Below, piece after piece: positions 26,152 through 34,317 of a DNA stretch of 64,000 nt (positions are counted from its first letter, which is position 1; every line of letters starts with the position of its first letter). Under the pieces are notes generated by a model. The model saw only the letters and a list, made by a program, of their open reading frames with translations, was not told the origin of the DNA and made no database searches. The position numbers and the translations under genes are program-made. The stretch is from Ferruginibacter yonginensis (GTDB lineage Bacteria > Bacteroidota > Bacteroidia > Chitinophagales > Chitinophagaceae): positions 558,001 through 622,000 of the forward strand of contig NZ_JBHSCZ010000001.1 of assembly GCF_042651465.1 (NCBI RefSeq), written 5' to 3'.

Positions 26152-27579
26152 TTAAAATGAAACCTTGTTTTGAGCTTGAATAATGGCATTTTTTAAAGCG
26201 CCTAATTTGTGGTTAACTTCTTCTAACTCCAACTGCGGATTACTAGCTGCCACAACACCTGCACCAGCCCTATAATGCAATGTATTGTTTTTGCACAGCA
26301 TGCTGCGTATCATGATGGCATGGTTACAACTTTTATCAAACCCAATATAACCAATGGCACCACCATAAAAATTGCGTTGCGATGCTTCTATAGCATTTAT
26401 CAATTGCATGGCTTTAAACTTTGGGGCACCACTTAAAGTACCTGCAGGAAAAACAGCACCCATTATTTTAAAAGGATTATGCTCCGTTGATATGGTACCC
26501 TGCACTTCACTCACCATATGTATTACATGCGAATAGTAGTTAATAGCTTTGAGTTGTGTTACCGTAACATTTTTGCAGATGGTACTTAAATCATTTCTTG
26601 CTAAATCAACCAACATGGTATGTTCTGCATTTTCTTTAGGGTCATTTTCTAAAGCAATAGCTAATTTTTTATCGGCTTCGTCATTACCTGTACGTTTAAA
26701 TGTACCTGCAATAGGGTGTACAATTACTTGTTGGTTATCAATAATAACCTGACTTTCAGGCGATGACCCCATTAGTTTATAATCACCATAATCAAAATAA
26801 AAAAGATAGGGCCCAGGGTTGATGCTTCTCAACGTTCTGTAAACATTAAAATCATCACCCGTATATTTTTGATAAAAACTTCTGCTCAACACTATTTGAA
26901 ACACATCGCCTCTTTTACATGCTGCAATGCCTTTTTGTACCATTGTAATATAATCTTCATTAGTAATATCACTACCTTCATTACCAACCATAGCAAACGG
27001 AAACTCAGGCACATCTTTACTTTTAAGAATATGTTCAATTTGTTTGATGTTGCTTTCTAACCCATCAATTTTATTTTCACATAAATAAATTTCATCTTTA
27101 AAATGGTTAATAACAATCACATATTGATACAATCTATAACGCAATAATGGTATATCGGTAGCATTGATTTTTGTTGTGGCATTGAACGAAATATTTTCAA
27201 AAAATTGCACCGCATCATAATTGGTATAACCAAACAAACCTTGCGCTATACTGGTATTTTTATCATCATCACCTACTACTTCAAAACTATTTAAAAAGCC
27301 CCCTAGTATGGCACTTACATCACTTTTGTTATTGAGTGCTATGTTGGTGGTAGCTTGCAATGGGTATTTATATTCAGCCTTGGTTAAACTTGAAATTTCA
27401 ATACCACCAATGGCATTAATACCAATGATTGACTTGCTATTTTCACCTGCATGTGAGTCCGTACTTTCGAGTAAAATAGTATCTCTAAACTTATCTCTCA
27501 TACGCAGGTATATACCTACTGGCGTATATAAATCAGCGGCAATTTTTTGAGTACTTGTTTCAATTTTTATGTTGCTCAT
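26152..27579 (-). CDS. trpE: Anthranilate synthase component I
   Basis: The 475-residue enzyme converts chorismate to anthranilate. The N-terminal LLES element (residues 36-39) is the tryptophan feedback-binding motif known in TrpE. The chorismate-binding C-terminal half has FQIVLSRSF, YLFYFDYGDYKLMGSSPE, HPIAGTFKRTGN, ENAEHTMLVDLARNDLS, VQGTISTEHNPF, PAGTLSGAPKFKAMQLI, RNFYGGAIGYIG and RAGAGVVAASNP. The ATG is at 27579; a GTG one codon earlier is possible. It is the first structural gene of the trp operon, about 95 bases after the leader ORF. Confidence 0.97.
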   Translation of the reverse strand: MSNIKIETSTQKIAADLYTPVGIYLRMRDKFRDTILLESTDSHAGENSKSIIGINAIGGIEISSLTKAEYKYPLQATTNIALNNKSDVSAILGGFLNSFEVVGDDDKNTSIAQGLFGYTNYDAVQFFENISFNATTKINATDIPLLRYRLYQYVIVINHFKDEIYLCENKIDGLESNIKQIEHILKSKDVPEFPFAMVGNEGSDITNEDYITMVQKGIAACKRGDVFQIVLSRSFYQKYTGDDFNVYRTLRSINPGPYLFYFDYGDYKLMGSSPESQVIIDNQQVIVHPIAGTFKRTGNDEADKKLAIALENDPKENAEHTMLVDLARNDLSTICKNVTVTQLKAINYYSHVIHMVSEVQGTISTEHNPFKIMGAVFPAGTLSGAPKFKAMQLINAIEASQRNFYGGAIGYIGFDKSCNHAIMIRSMLCKNNTLHYRAGAGVVAASNPQLELEEVNHKLGALKNAIIQAQNKVSF

Positions 27580-27604
27580 CACTTAATGACTTCAGTTTGA
27601 TTAA

Positions 27605-27631
27605 ATAAAAAACCCCGGCGTTGTGCCGGGG
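27605..27631 (-). terminator. trp attenuator terminator
   Basis: On the minus strand GCCCCGGC-type bases pair as GGCCCCGGC...GCCGGGG: arms at 27625-27631 and 27613-27619, loop at 27620-27624, followed by TTTTTT. It lies between the leader peptide and trpE, exactly where an attenuator terminator belongs. Confidence 0.88.
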
Positions 27632-27673
27632 CCTAATATTAAATGATATAAATAGGGCATTGACACAATCTGT

Positions 27674-27721
27674 TTACTGATTGTACCACCACCATTGCAT
27701 GTTATTTGTTACTTGTTTCAT
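27674..27721 (-). CDS. trpL: trp operon leader peptide with three consecutive Trp codons
   Basis: A 15-codon ORF reads MKQVTNNMQWWWYNQ, with TGG-TGG-TGG at codons 10-12. A second in-frame ATG is at codon 8. A short hairpin (ACAATC...GATTGT) covers the stop codon, and a GC-rich terminator with a T tract follows about 45 bases later, before trpE. This is the classical layout of ribosome-mediated attenuation: with scarce Trp-tRNA the ribosome stalls on the Trp codons and the terminator is avoided. I could not resolve the antiterminator pairing by eye. The start codon is only eight bases after the -7 box. Confidence 0.9.
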   Translation of the reverse strand: MKQVTNNMQWWWYNQ

Positions 27722-27729
27722 TACTAGTG

Positions 27730-27761
27730 CAAATATGGGTTGAATCATTCAACCGACAAAA
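27730..27761 (-). promoter_or_regulatory. trp operon promoter with a 17-bp palindrome in the spacer
   Basis: On the minus strand TTTTG (27761-27757), a 19-base spacer and CATATTTG (27737-27730) form a Bacteroidota-type promoter. The spacer holds a perfect palindrome GGTTGAAT-G-ATTCAACC (27738-27754, 8-bp arms), a plausible operator for a repressor. Confidence 0.65.
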
Positions 27762-27871
27762 TTTAAAACTAAAGTTTTCCTTAAATGATAAAAAAATGAC
27801 AAAATACCATCCATCATTCTTTCATATAAATATTAATCGCCAACTTAGCACAATAAAAATTCAGAAAAACA

Positions 27872-28288
27872 TTGAAAATTATACTATCTATTTTATTGTG
27901 TGGCAGCTTCGGTGTTTTAAAAGCACAAAAAATTGAAAAAATATTTGTAAACCTTTATACGGATAGTTTAAAAAAAGGCACACACAATTATATTAATGTA
28001 GATGGACTTTTGAGCAACGGAAAATACATTCCGTTAGATAGTACAAAAGTGAAATTTAGTTGCGATGCAGCACCGTTTCAAGGAAATAATTTGGTGTTAC
28101 CTGCAAACTTCAAACCCTTGTTCGTTACCATAAAAGTAGTTTTATTAAGCAACGAACAAGCGTTTAAAATATTTGAAATGCCCGTTAAACAGCAAGAAGA
28201 TCCGCCATTAAAAACAGAGCAAGAAGTGTTGAATGAACTTAGAAAAAAAGCAAAAAAGCAACTAAGCAAACTTCTTAGCATCTTCTAA
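27872..28288 (+). CDS. Hypothetical secreted protein, 138 residues
   Basis: The start is a TTG, giving a signal peptide MKIILSILLCGSFGVLKA; no in-frame ATG fits. The mature part has beta-strand-like segments (IFVNLYTDSLKKGTHNYINVDGLL, LFVTIKVVLLSNEQAFKIFEM) and a basic helical tail (EQEVLNELRKKAKKQLSKLL). I do not recognise the family. Its 3' end overlaps the convergent transaldolase-like gene by 27 bases. No clear promoter box is visible. Confidence 0.6.
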   Translation: MKIILSILLCGSFGVLKAQKIEKIFVNLYTDSLKKGTHNYINVDGLLSNGKYIPLDSTKVKFSCDAAPFQGNNLVLPANFKPLFVTIKVVLLSNEQAFKIFEMPVKQQEDPPLKTEQEVLNELRKKAKKQLSKLLSIF

Positions 28289-28915
28289 AAATTTAGCCAA
28301 ACCACTATCTGTTAAAGGATGTTTTAATAATCCTAAAATAGAATCAAGCGGACAAGTACATACATCAGCACCAGCTTCAGCACATTTAATAATATGTAAT
28401 GCATTGCGAATTGATGCTGCTAAAATTTCGGTTTTAAAACCTTGCACATCAAAAATGCGGCGTATTTGGTAAATCAATTCAATACCATCTGCCCCCATAT
28501 CATCTACCCTTCCTAAAAATGGCGATACATAAGTAGCACCTGCTTTTGCAGCTAAAATAGCTTGGCCTGCAGAAAAAATTAAGGTACAGTTTGTTTTAAT
28601 ACCATTATCAGTAAACCACTTAATGGCTTTAATACCATCTTTAATCATGGGTACCTTCACCACAATATTTTTATGAAGCGCCGCTAATTTCTTTCCTTCT
28701 TCAATAATACCTTTATAATCTGTTGAAATTACTTCTGCACTAATATCACCATCCACCATATTGCAGATATCTACATAGTGTTGTAAAACCGCTGCAGTAC
28801 CTTTAATACCTTCTTTTGCCATTAAAGAGGGGTTTGTGGTAACACCATCTAAAATACCTAAATCGTTTGCTTCTTTAATTTGAGCCAAATTGGCTGTGTC
28901 GATGAAAAATTTCAT
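28262..28915 (-). CDS. fsa: Transaldolase-like fructose-6-phosphate aldolase (TalC/Fsa type)
   Basis: The 217-residue protein belongs to the small transaldolase/fructose-6-phosphate aldolase subfamily. It begins MKFFIDTANLAQIKEANDLG and has ILDGVTTNPSLMAKEG, the Schiff-base Lys in NIVVKVPMIKDGIKAIKW, NCTLIFSAGQAILAAKAGATYVSPF (in parts) and GRVDDMG. Members catalyse transaldolase or F6P aldolase chemistry; sequence alone does not tell which. Annotators often call it 'fructose-6-phosphate aldolase' or 'transaldolase'. It is a single gene. Confidence 0.9.
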   Translation of the reverse strand: MKFFIDTANLAQIKEANDLGILDGVTTNPSLMAKEGIKGTAAVLQHYVDICNMVDGDISAEVISTDYKGIIEEGKKLAALHKNIVVKVPMIKDGIKAIKWFTDNGIKTNCTLIFSAGQAILAAKAGATYVSPFLGRVDDMGADGIELIYQIRRIFDVQGFKTEILAASIRNALHIIKCAEAGADVCTCPLDSILGLLKHPLTDSGLAKFLEDAKKFA

Positions 28916-29042
28916 TGAAATAAATTGAAAATGATGAAAGAAATAGTTGCGTAAATTTTATGATGCAAAGTAAGTGAAAATGAATGAGGCATCATTAAAA
29001 ACTGTGATAAAAAAAAATGACGAGTTACCAGAAATAAAAAAT

Positions 29043-29136
29043 GGCAAGTTACTTACATCGCACCGCTCAACCATCTACCCTTGCTACCTTCCGGTCCTGG
29101 GGGAGTTCAACAGGAGCTGGTCGTATAAGACTTGCC
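29043..29136 (-). ncRNA. ffs: Signal recognition particle RNA, small bacterial type (4.5S-like)
   Basis: The 94-base minus-strand sequence begins GGCAAG and ends CTTGCC, which pair. It contains the SRP domain IV apical consensus CAGGACCGGAAGGTAGCAAG, with the conserved asymmetric loop that binds Ffh. The rest folds as one long irregular helix. It lies in the 308-base gap between the fsa and TPR genes. Confidence 0.95.
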
Positions 29137-29140
29137 GCCG

Positions 29141-29170
29141 CAAATATAGGCACATTCATGTTAATACAAA
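29141..29170 (-). promoter_or_regulatory. Promoter of SRP RNA (TTTG-18-TATATTTG)
   Basis: The minus strand has TTTG at 29170-29167, an 18-base spacer and TATATTTG at 29148-29141. The RNA's first paired base is five bases after the -7 box, which agrees with the expected start site. Confidence 0.8.
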
Positions 29171-29222
29171 GCACAACATGAAATTTTTATTAATTTTTTT
29201 TAGTTGATTTGGCTACAAGCTT

Positions 29223-29543
29223 TTATTCATCAGCATCTTCAACATCTTCTAAAGCACCCTGCATTTCATTGTATGCATGTTGATCTTTTAATTTTTTTGC
29301 AATCATCATCCCCTTTTTATAAGTTTCAACAGCCATTGGCAATTGCTGCATACGTTCATATAACTTAGCAAGATGGTAATATGAACCAACATAATCTTCA
29401 TTTACTTTTAAAATATTGGTAAACAACACCAATGCTTTATCATCATCGCCCAACTTTATATGTTCAAGCGCTAAAGCATGTTGTAAAAAACTGTCATTTG
29501 CGTTGGTTAAAAGCAGGTTATTTAGTTGTTCAATTCTGTTCAT
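29223..29543 (-). CDS. Small tetratricopeptide repeat protein
   Basis: The 106-residue protein has about two to three TPR-like helical pairs: DSFLQHALALEHIKLGDDDKALVLFTNILKVNED (A-x6-LG pattern), VGSYYHLAKLYERMQQLPMAVETYKKGMMIAKKL and an acidic tail DVEDADE. It has no signal peptide, so it is cytoplasmic, and probably a scaffold or adaptor. The partner is unknown. It is divergent from etfB. Confidence 0.85.
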   Translation of the reverse strand: MNRIEQLNNLLLTNANDSFLQHALALEHIKLGDDDKALVLFTNILKVNEDYVGSYYHLAKLYERMQQLPMAVETYKKGMMIAKKLKDQHAYNEMQGALEDVEDADE

Positions 29544-29560
29544 AAAAAATTATTTGGTAG

Positions 29561-29593
29561 TTTGTGGTTGTATGTAAACTTGACTTATATTTG
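29561..29593 (+). promoter_or_regulatory. Promoter of etfBA (TTTG-21-TATATTTG)
   Basis: TTTG at 29561-29564, 21-base spacer, TATATTTG at 29586-29593, 37 bases before the etfB ATG. It matches the Bacteroidota consensus. Confidence 0.7.
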
Positions 29594-29630
29594 CATTTTA
29601 GTTGCATAAACAACCTTTTAAAAAACTGTT

Positions 29631-30374
29631 ATGAAAATACTCGTTTGTATAAGCAAAACGCCTGATACCACGGCAAAAATAGCTTTCGCAGATAACAATA
29701 CGAAATTTGCTACTGATGGTGTGCAATGGATTATAAATCCGTATGATGAGTGGTATGCATTAGTAAGAGCTATTGAATTGAAAGAAGCAGATGCTAGTAC
29801 TGTGTTACATTTGGTAAATGTGGGTGGTGCTGATAGCGAACCAATTATTCGTAAAGCTTTAGCATTAGGTGGCGATGAAGCCATTCGTGTAAACAGTGAA
29901 AATGCGGATAGCTTTAACATCGCTTCACAAATTGCAGCTATTGCAAAAGATGGCAATTACGATTTAATTTTTACAGGTAAAGAAACAATAGATTACAACG
30001 GTTCATCTATTGGTGCTATGGTAGCGGAGTTGTTAGATTTACCATACATTTCACATGCTACTAAATTTACTTTAGATGGTACCAACGCTACCGTAGTAAG
30101 AGAAATTGAAGGTGGTGAAGAAACTGATAAAGCAGCTTTACCATTGGTAGTAAGCTGTCAAAAAGGTATGGCCGAACAACGTATACCCAATATGAAAGGC
30201 ATTATGGGTGCTCGTACAAAACCTTTAAAAGTTGTTGAACCTGTAGCTGCTGAAAGCTACACCACTGTTGCCTCATTTGATTTGCCGCCTGCAAAAGCTG
30301 GTGTTAAATTAGTAAGTGCTGATAACCCTGAGGAGTTGGTAAGATTATTACATGAAGAAGCAAAAGTATTTTAA
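29631..30374 (+). CDS. etfB: Electron transfer flavoprotein beta subunit
   Basis: The 247-residue protein begins MKILVCISKTPDTTAKI and has the EtfB blocks WIINPYDEWYALVRAIELKE, DLIFTGKETIDYNGSSIGAMVAELL (in parts), VVSCQKGMAEQRIPNMKGIMGARTKPL (the signature near the AMP site, in parts). With EtfA it forms the FAD heterodimer that takes electrons from acyl-CoA dehydrogenases. One such dehydrogenase is encoded at 48.6 kb. It is followed 24 bases later by etfA. Confidence 0.96.
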   Translation: MKILVCISKTPDTTAKIAFADNNTKFATDGVQWIINPYDEWYALVRAIELKEADASTVLHLVNVGGADSEPIIRKALALGGDEAIRVNSENADSFNIASQIAAIAKDGNYDLIFTGKETIDYNGSSIGAMVAELLDLPYISHATKFTLDGTNATVVREIEGGEETDKAALPLVVSCQKGMAEQRIPNMKGIMGARTKPLKVVEPVAAESYTTVASFDLPPAKAGVKLVSADNPEELVRLLHEEAKVF

Positions 30375-30398
30375 TTAACACATTAAATTATCCATTTT

Positions 30399-31352
30399 AT
30401 GGTACTCGTATTTATAGATCAAGCAGCAGGACATATAAAAAAATCATCGTTTGAAGCCGCTAGTTATGCAGCTAAAGTTGCTGAATTAACAGGCACAACC
30501 GCTGAAGCCATTATTTTAGGTACTGTGGCCGATGACCTTTCACAATTAGGTAATTATGGTATTACGAAAGTACATACCGTAGCTGATGCATCATTAAATA
30601 ATTTTGACGCACAAGTATATACCAAAATTATTACTGCAGCGGCTGAAAATGCAGATGTAATTGTGTTTTCACAAAACACTACCGGCAAAGCAGTAGCACC
30701 TCGTTTGAGTGTGCGTTTGAAAGCTGGTTTGGTTTCTGGCGCTGCTGCATTACCTGAACTTAGTAATGGTTTTACAGTTAAGAAAACCGTATTTAGTGGT
30801 AAAGCATTTGCCAACATTACTGTTACAACTGCAAAGAAAATTATTGCATTGAACCCTAATGCATACGGTGTTATAACTACTGGCGGTAGTGCCGAAGTGG
30901 TTCCATTTAATGCAACGATTGATGCTGCAAAAGTTACAGTTGAAAGTGTTGATTTAGTAAAAGGTGAAGTACCATTAGGCGAAGCTGATATTGTGGTAAG
31001 TGGTGGTAGAGGCTTAAAAGGGCCTGAAAACTGGGGTATGATTACTGACCTAGCACATTTATTAGGTGCAGCAACAGCTTGCAGTCGCCCAGTAGCGGAT
31101 ATTCACTGGCGCCCACATCATGAGCATGTAGGACAAACAGGTTTAGCCATTGCCCCTAATTTATACATCGCAGTAGGTATTTCAGGTGCTATTCAACATT
31201 TAGCAGGTGTTAATAGAAGCAAAACCATTGTAGTTATTAATAAAGACCCTGAAGCACCTTTCTTTAAAGCGGCTGATTATGGTATTGTGGGTGATGCTTT
31301 TGAAGTAATGCCTAAAATAATTGATGCCGTAAAAAAACTAAAAGCATCTTAA
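30399..31352 (+). CDS. etfA: Electron transfer flavoprotein alpha subunit
   Basis: The 317-residue protein binds FAD through its C-terminal domain: VVSGGRGLKGPENWGMI, GAATACSRPVADIHWRPHHEHVGQTG (in parts), YIAVGISGAIQHLAGVNRSK and VVINKDPEAPFFKAADYGIVGD. The N-terminal domain pairs with EtfB. It acts in the cytoplasm and passes electrons to the quinone pool through ETF-quinone oxidoreductase. A hairpin terminator follows. Confidence 0.97.
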   Translation: MVLVFIDQAAGHIKKSSFEAASYAAKVAELTGTTAEAIILGTVADDLSQLGNYGITKVHTVADASLNNFDAQVYTKIITAAAENADVIVFSQNTTGKAVAPRLSVRLKAGLVSGAAALPELSNGFTVKKTVFSGKAFANITVTTAKKIIALNPNAYGVITTGGSAEVVPFNATIDAAKVTVESVDLVKGEVPLGEADIVVSGGRGLKGPENWGMITDLAHLLGAATACSRPVADIHWRPHHEHVGQTGLAIAPNLYIAVGISGAIQHLAGVNRSKTIVVINKDPEAPFFKAADYGIVGDAFEVMPKIIDAVKKLKAS

Positions 31353-31372
31353 TATTTTTCAACATAAATTTT

Positions 31373-31407
31373 AAGCCTTTCTATTCATTTAGGAAGGCTT
31401 TATTTTT
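31373..31407 (+). terminator. Terminator after etfBA
   Basis: AAGCCTT (31373-31379) pairs with AAGGCTT (31394-31400), with T-rich sequence following. Confidence 0.7.
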
Positions 31408-31415
31408 TATATTTG
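31408..31415 (+). promoter_or_regulatory. -7 box TATATTTG of the bifunctional nuclease gene
   Basis: A perfect TAnnTTTG element, 16 bases before the ATG at 31432, directly behind the etfBA terminator. Confidence 0.6.
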
Positions 31416-31431
31416 CCCTTTAAGAAATTTC

Positions 31432-32043
31432 ATGAAAAAAATAGAGTTAGAAATAGTGGCATTATCGCACAGTATTACGCAAACACAATCGTATGCAGTG
31501 GTATTGGGTGAAGTAAATGGCTTAAGACGTTTACCTATTGTTATTGGCGGCTTTGAAGCACAAGCGATTGCTGTTGCATTGGAACGTATGAACCCGAGCA
31601 GGCCTTTAACACATGATTTGATGAAGAACTTTATGATGGCCTTTAATGTTGATATGCATGAAATTGTTATCAACGATTTACAAGAAGGTATTTTTTATTC
31701 GAAATTAGTTTGTAGCTCCAATAACGATACGGTTGAAATTGATTCACGTACTTCTGATGCCTTGGCATTAGCAGTTCGTTTTGGTTGCCCTATTTATACC
31801 TATGAAAATATTTTAGACCAAGCAGGTGTGTTGATGGATGATGAAATGCGTACCGTTGATGAACCAACATTTAGCAGCAGTACCAACACCAATGCACCAT
31901 CATCATCTAACAAAAGCAACGATAACCTACGTTCGTTAAGTATTGATGAGTTGAATGCACTTTTAGCGGAGGTTTTAGAAAATGAAGATTACATCAAAGC
32001 AATTGCTATTAGAGATGAATTAAAAACCAGGGGCAACAATTAA
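31432..32043 (+). CDS. Bifunctional nuclease family protein (DUF151) with C-terminal UVR motif
   Basis: The protein has 203 residues. Residues 1-135 are the DUF151/BFN domain: KKIELEIVALSHSITQTQSYAVVLGEVNGLRRLPIVIGG (in parts), EAQAIAVALERMNPSRPLTHDLM, DSRTSDALALAVRFGCPIY. A Ser/Asn-rich linker leads to a UvrB/UvrC-type motif at about 168-200 (SIDELNALLAEVLENEDYIKAIAIRDEL). Plant and bacterial BFN members have RNase and DNase activity; the UVR helix hairpin may bind a partner. It is 27 bases upstream of ispE and may be cotranscribed. Confidence 0.9.
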   Translation: MKKIELEIVALSHSITQTQSYAVVLGEVNGLRRLPIVIGGFEAQAIAVALERMNPSRPLTHDLMKNFMMAFNVDMHEIVINDLQEGIFYSKLVCSSNNDTVEIDSRTSDALALAVRFGCPIYTYENILDQAGVLMDDEMRTVDEPTFSSSTNTNAPSSSNKSNDNLRSLSIDELNALLAEVLENEDYIKAIAIRDELKTRGNN

Positions 32044-32070
32044 ATTCACTGGTAAAAAAATCACAAACAC

Positions 32071-32895
32071 ATGCTGGCTTTTCCCAACTGTAAAATAAAT
32101 ATTGGTTTAAATATAGTGGGCAAAAGAGTTGATGGTTTTCATGATATTGAAACCATCTTCTACCCCATTGCCATTAAAGATGCGGTAGAAATAGTTGAAA
32201 CGCCACAAAATAGTGATAGTATTACATTTACTTCTACCGGTTTACAAATAGATGGTAGTACAGCTGATAACCTTTGTGTAAAAGCATACCATTTATTAAA
32301 AAACGAATACCCACAAATAAGCACTGTTCATTTACATCTCCATAAAAATATTCCTTTAGGGGCAGGCTTAGGTGGTGGTTCAGCAGATGCAACAGCCGTT
32401 TTGCAAATGCTCAACCAACTATACCAATTGAATTTGGGTAATGAAAAGCTCATGCAGTATGCATTACAACTGGGTAGTGACTGTCCGTTTTTTGTTTTAA
32501 ACCAACCTTCATTTGCTACGGGCCGTGGTGAAATACTTACCCCAACAACTATTGATTTATCGGGTTATCATTTTGTAATAGTAAACCCTAGTATTCATGT
32601 AAATACTGGTGCCGCTTTTAAAGCATTAAATGTTGCCGCGATGGGCAGTAAAAATTTGCAAGAAAATGTACAGGCTGATATAACTACTTGGAAAAACACG
32701 ATTGTTAATGATTTTGAAGTTCCGGTGTTTCAACAACACCCTGCCATAGCAATTATTAAAGAAACACTGTATCAACAAGGTGCCATTTACAGTGCCATGA
32801 GTGGCAGTGGCAGTACTGTTTTTGGTATTTTTAAAGATGCTCCTTCTTTAAATAATTTTAAATTTCCTGCACATTACTTTTGTGAAGTCGTTTAA
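32071..32895 (+). CDS. ispE: 4-diphosphocytidyl-2-C-methyl-D-erythritol kinase
   Basis: The 274-residue GHMP kinase phosphorylates CDP-methylerythritol in the MEP isoprenoid pathway. It begins MLAFPNCKINIGLNIVGKRVDGFHDIET, has the ATP loop PLGAGLGGGSADATAVL, the substrate block GSDCPFFV and the C-terminal SGSGSTVFGIF. This shows the organism uses the MEP route, which also shares DXP with PdxJ. Confidence 0.95.
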   Translation: MLAFPNCKINIGLNIVGKRVDGFHDIETIFYPIAIKDAVEIVETPQNSDSITFTSTGLQIDGSTADNLCVKAYHLLKNEYPQISTVHLHLHKNIPLGAGLGGGSADATAVLQMLNQLYQLNLGNEKLMQYALQLGSDCPFFVLNQPSFATGRGEILTPTTIDLSGYHFVIVNPSIHVNTGAAFKALNVAAMGSKNLQENVQADITTWKNTIVNDFEVPVFQQHPAIAIIKETLYQQGAIYSAMSGSGSTVFGIFKDAPSLNNFKFPAHYFCEVV

Positions 32896-32908
32896 AATAA
32901 TATCTTTG
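32878..32908 (+). promoter_or_regulatory. Distal rocD promoter (TTTTG-18-TATCTTTG)
   Basis: TTTTG at 32878-32882 inside the end of ispE, an 18-base spacer and TATCTTTG at 32901-32908. A second -7-like box, TAGATTTG, is at 32956-32963. The leader before rocD would be about 95-150 bases, the longest seen for a protein gene in this window. Confidence 0.65.
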
Positions 32909-32990
32909 AACTATCAAGTACACAACTAACATACTACATTTTTTAAGCAGCAATTTAGATTTGCTCAATCATCGAAGTTAAGCTTCCTCC

Positions 32991-33010
32991 ACCTTCCTAT
33001 GCAGGAAGGT
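32991..33010 (+). repeat. Perfect hairpin in the rocD leader
   Basis: ACCTTCCT (32991-32998), ATGC loop, AGGAAGGT (33003-33010). No T tract follows, so it is not a standard terminator. It may be a regulatory or stability hairpin. Confidence 0.6.
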
Positions 33011-33060
33011 TATACTTACGTACTCCAAATTTCACTTTACATTTTTAAAAACTTAATACA

Positions 33061-34308
33061 ATGAGTGCAGTGTTGCATGCAACTGAATCGCCGGCTACTG
33101 ATTATTTTATTTCATTAGAAGATAAATATGGTGCCCACAATTACCATCCTTTACCGGTAGTGCTAAAAAAAGGGAAAGGCGTTCATTTGTGGGATGTTGA
33201 TGATAAACAATACTATGATTTTTTGAGTGGTTACTCAGCTGTAAATCAAGGGCATTGTCACCCCAAAATTATTGATGTGCTTATTGAACAAGCACAAACA
33301 CTCACCTTAACATCAAGGGCATTTTACAATGACCAACTAGGTGAATATGAAAAATTCATCACCAGTTATTTTGGGTACGATAAAGTTTTGCCCATGAACA
33401 CAGGTGTGGAAGCTGTTGAAACTGCCATAAAACTGAGCAGAAGATGGGGTTACCAAGTAAAAGGTATTGCCGAAAACCAAGCAAAAGTGGTGGTTTGTAA
33501 CGATAATTTTCATGGTAGAACATTAGGGGTAATTTCTTATAGCACCGATGAATCATCACGTCATCATTTTGGTCCGTTTTTACCGGGGTTTATTCAAGTA
33601 CCGTACAATAATATTGAAGCTTTAGAAAAAGCTTTTCAAGATGAAACTGTTGCTGCATTTATGTTTGAGCCAATACAAGGTGAAGCAGGTGTAGTGGTAC
33701 CTAACGTTGGGTATTATGCAAAAGTGCGACAACTTTGTAACAAATACAACGTATTAATGGTGGCAGATGAAATTCAATCTGGCCTCTGCCGTACTGGTCA
33801 TTTATTAGCCATTTGTGAAGAAGGTGTACATGCCGATATTTTAATTTTAGGCAAAGCACTAAGCGGTGGCACCATACCAATAAGTGCTGTATTATGTAAT
33901 GATGAAGTGATGATGACCATTAAACCAGGTGAACATGGTAGCACTTATGGAGGAAATCCGTTAGCATGTAAAATTGCCATTGCTGCTTTAACAGTGCTGA
34001 AAGATGAAAATATGGCTGCTAATTCCCATAAAATGGGGATTTTATTTAGAAACGAACTATCAAAAATTGAATCGCCTTTTATCAAAACAATTAGAGGGAA
34101 GGGATTGCTGAATGCCATCGTAATTGATCATCACAATAAAGAAGCGGCATGGGAACTTTGTATTGAAATGAAAAATAATGGTTTATTAGCAAAGCCTACC
34201 CATGGCGATAAAATTCGTTTTGCTCCACCATTAATCATTACAGAAACGCAAATATTAGAAGCCGTAACGATTATTAAAAAAAGCTTACGTATTTTAGAGC
34301 AACTTTAA
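33061..34308 (+). CDS. rocD: Ornithine--oxo-acid aminotransferase
   Basis: The 415-residue class III aminotransferase converts ornithine and 2-oxoglutarate to glutamate semialdehyde and glutamate. Blocks seen: EDKYGAHNYHPLPVVL at the N-terminus, DFLSGYSAVNQGHCHPKI, LPMNTGVEAVETAIKLSRRW, GRTLGVISYSTD, FEPIQGEAGVVVPN, ADEIQSGLCRTG, the PLP lysine in LILGKALSGG and HGSTYGGNPLACK. The YGAHNYHPLPV motif is specific to ornithine aminotransferase within the family. Confidence 0.96.
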   Translation: MSAVLHATESPATDYFISLEDKYGAHNYHPLPVVLKKGKGVHLWDVDDKQYYDFLSGYSAVNQGHCHPKIIDVLIEQAQTLTLTSRAFYNDQLGEYEKFITSYFGYDKVLPMNTGVEAVETAIKLSRRWGYQVKGIAENQAKVVVCNDNFHGRTLGVISYSTDESSRHHFGPFLPGFIQVPYNNIEALEKAFQDETVAAFMFEPIQGEAGVVVPNVGYYAKVRQLCNKYNVLMVADEIQSGLCRTGHLLAICEEGVHADILILGKALSGGTIPISAVLCNDEVMMTIKPGEHGSTYGGNPLACKIAIAALTVLKDENMAANSHKMGILFRNELSKIESPFIKTIRGKGLLNAIVIDHHNKEAAWELCIEMKNNGLLAKPTHGDKIRFAPPLIITETQILEAVTIIKKSLRILEQL

Positions 34309-34317
34309 ATTTATATA

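Noticed and set aside
27706..27936. 76-codon plus-strand frame upstream of the small secreted protein
   Set aside because: It covers the trp promoter and leader, and its translation has no signal or family features.
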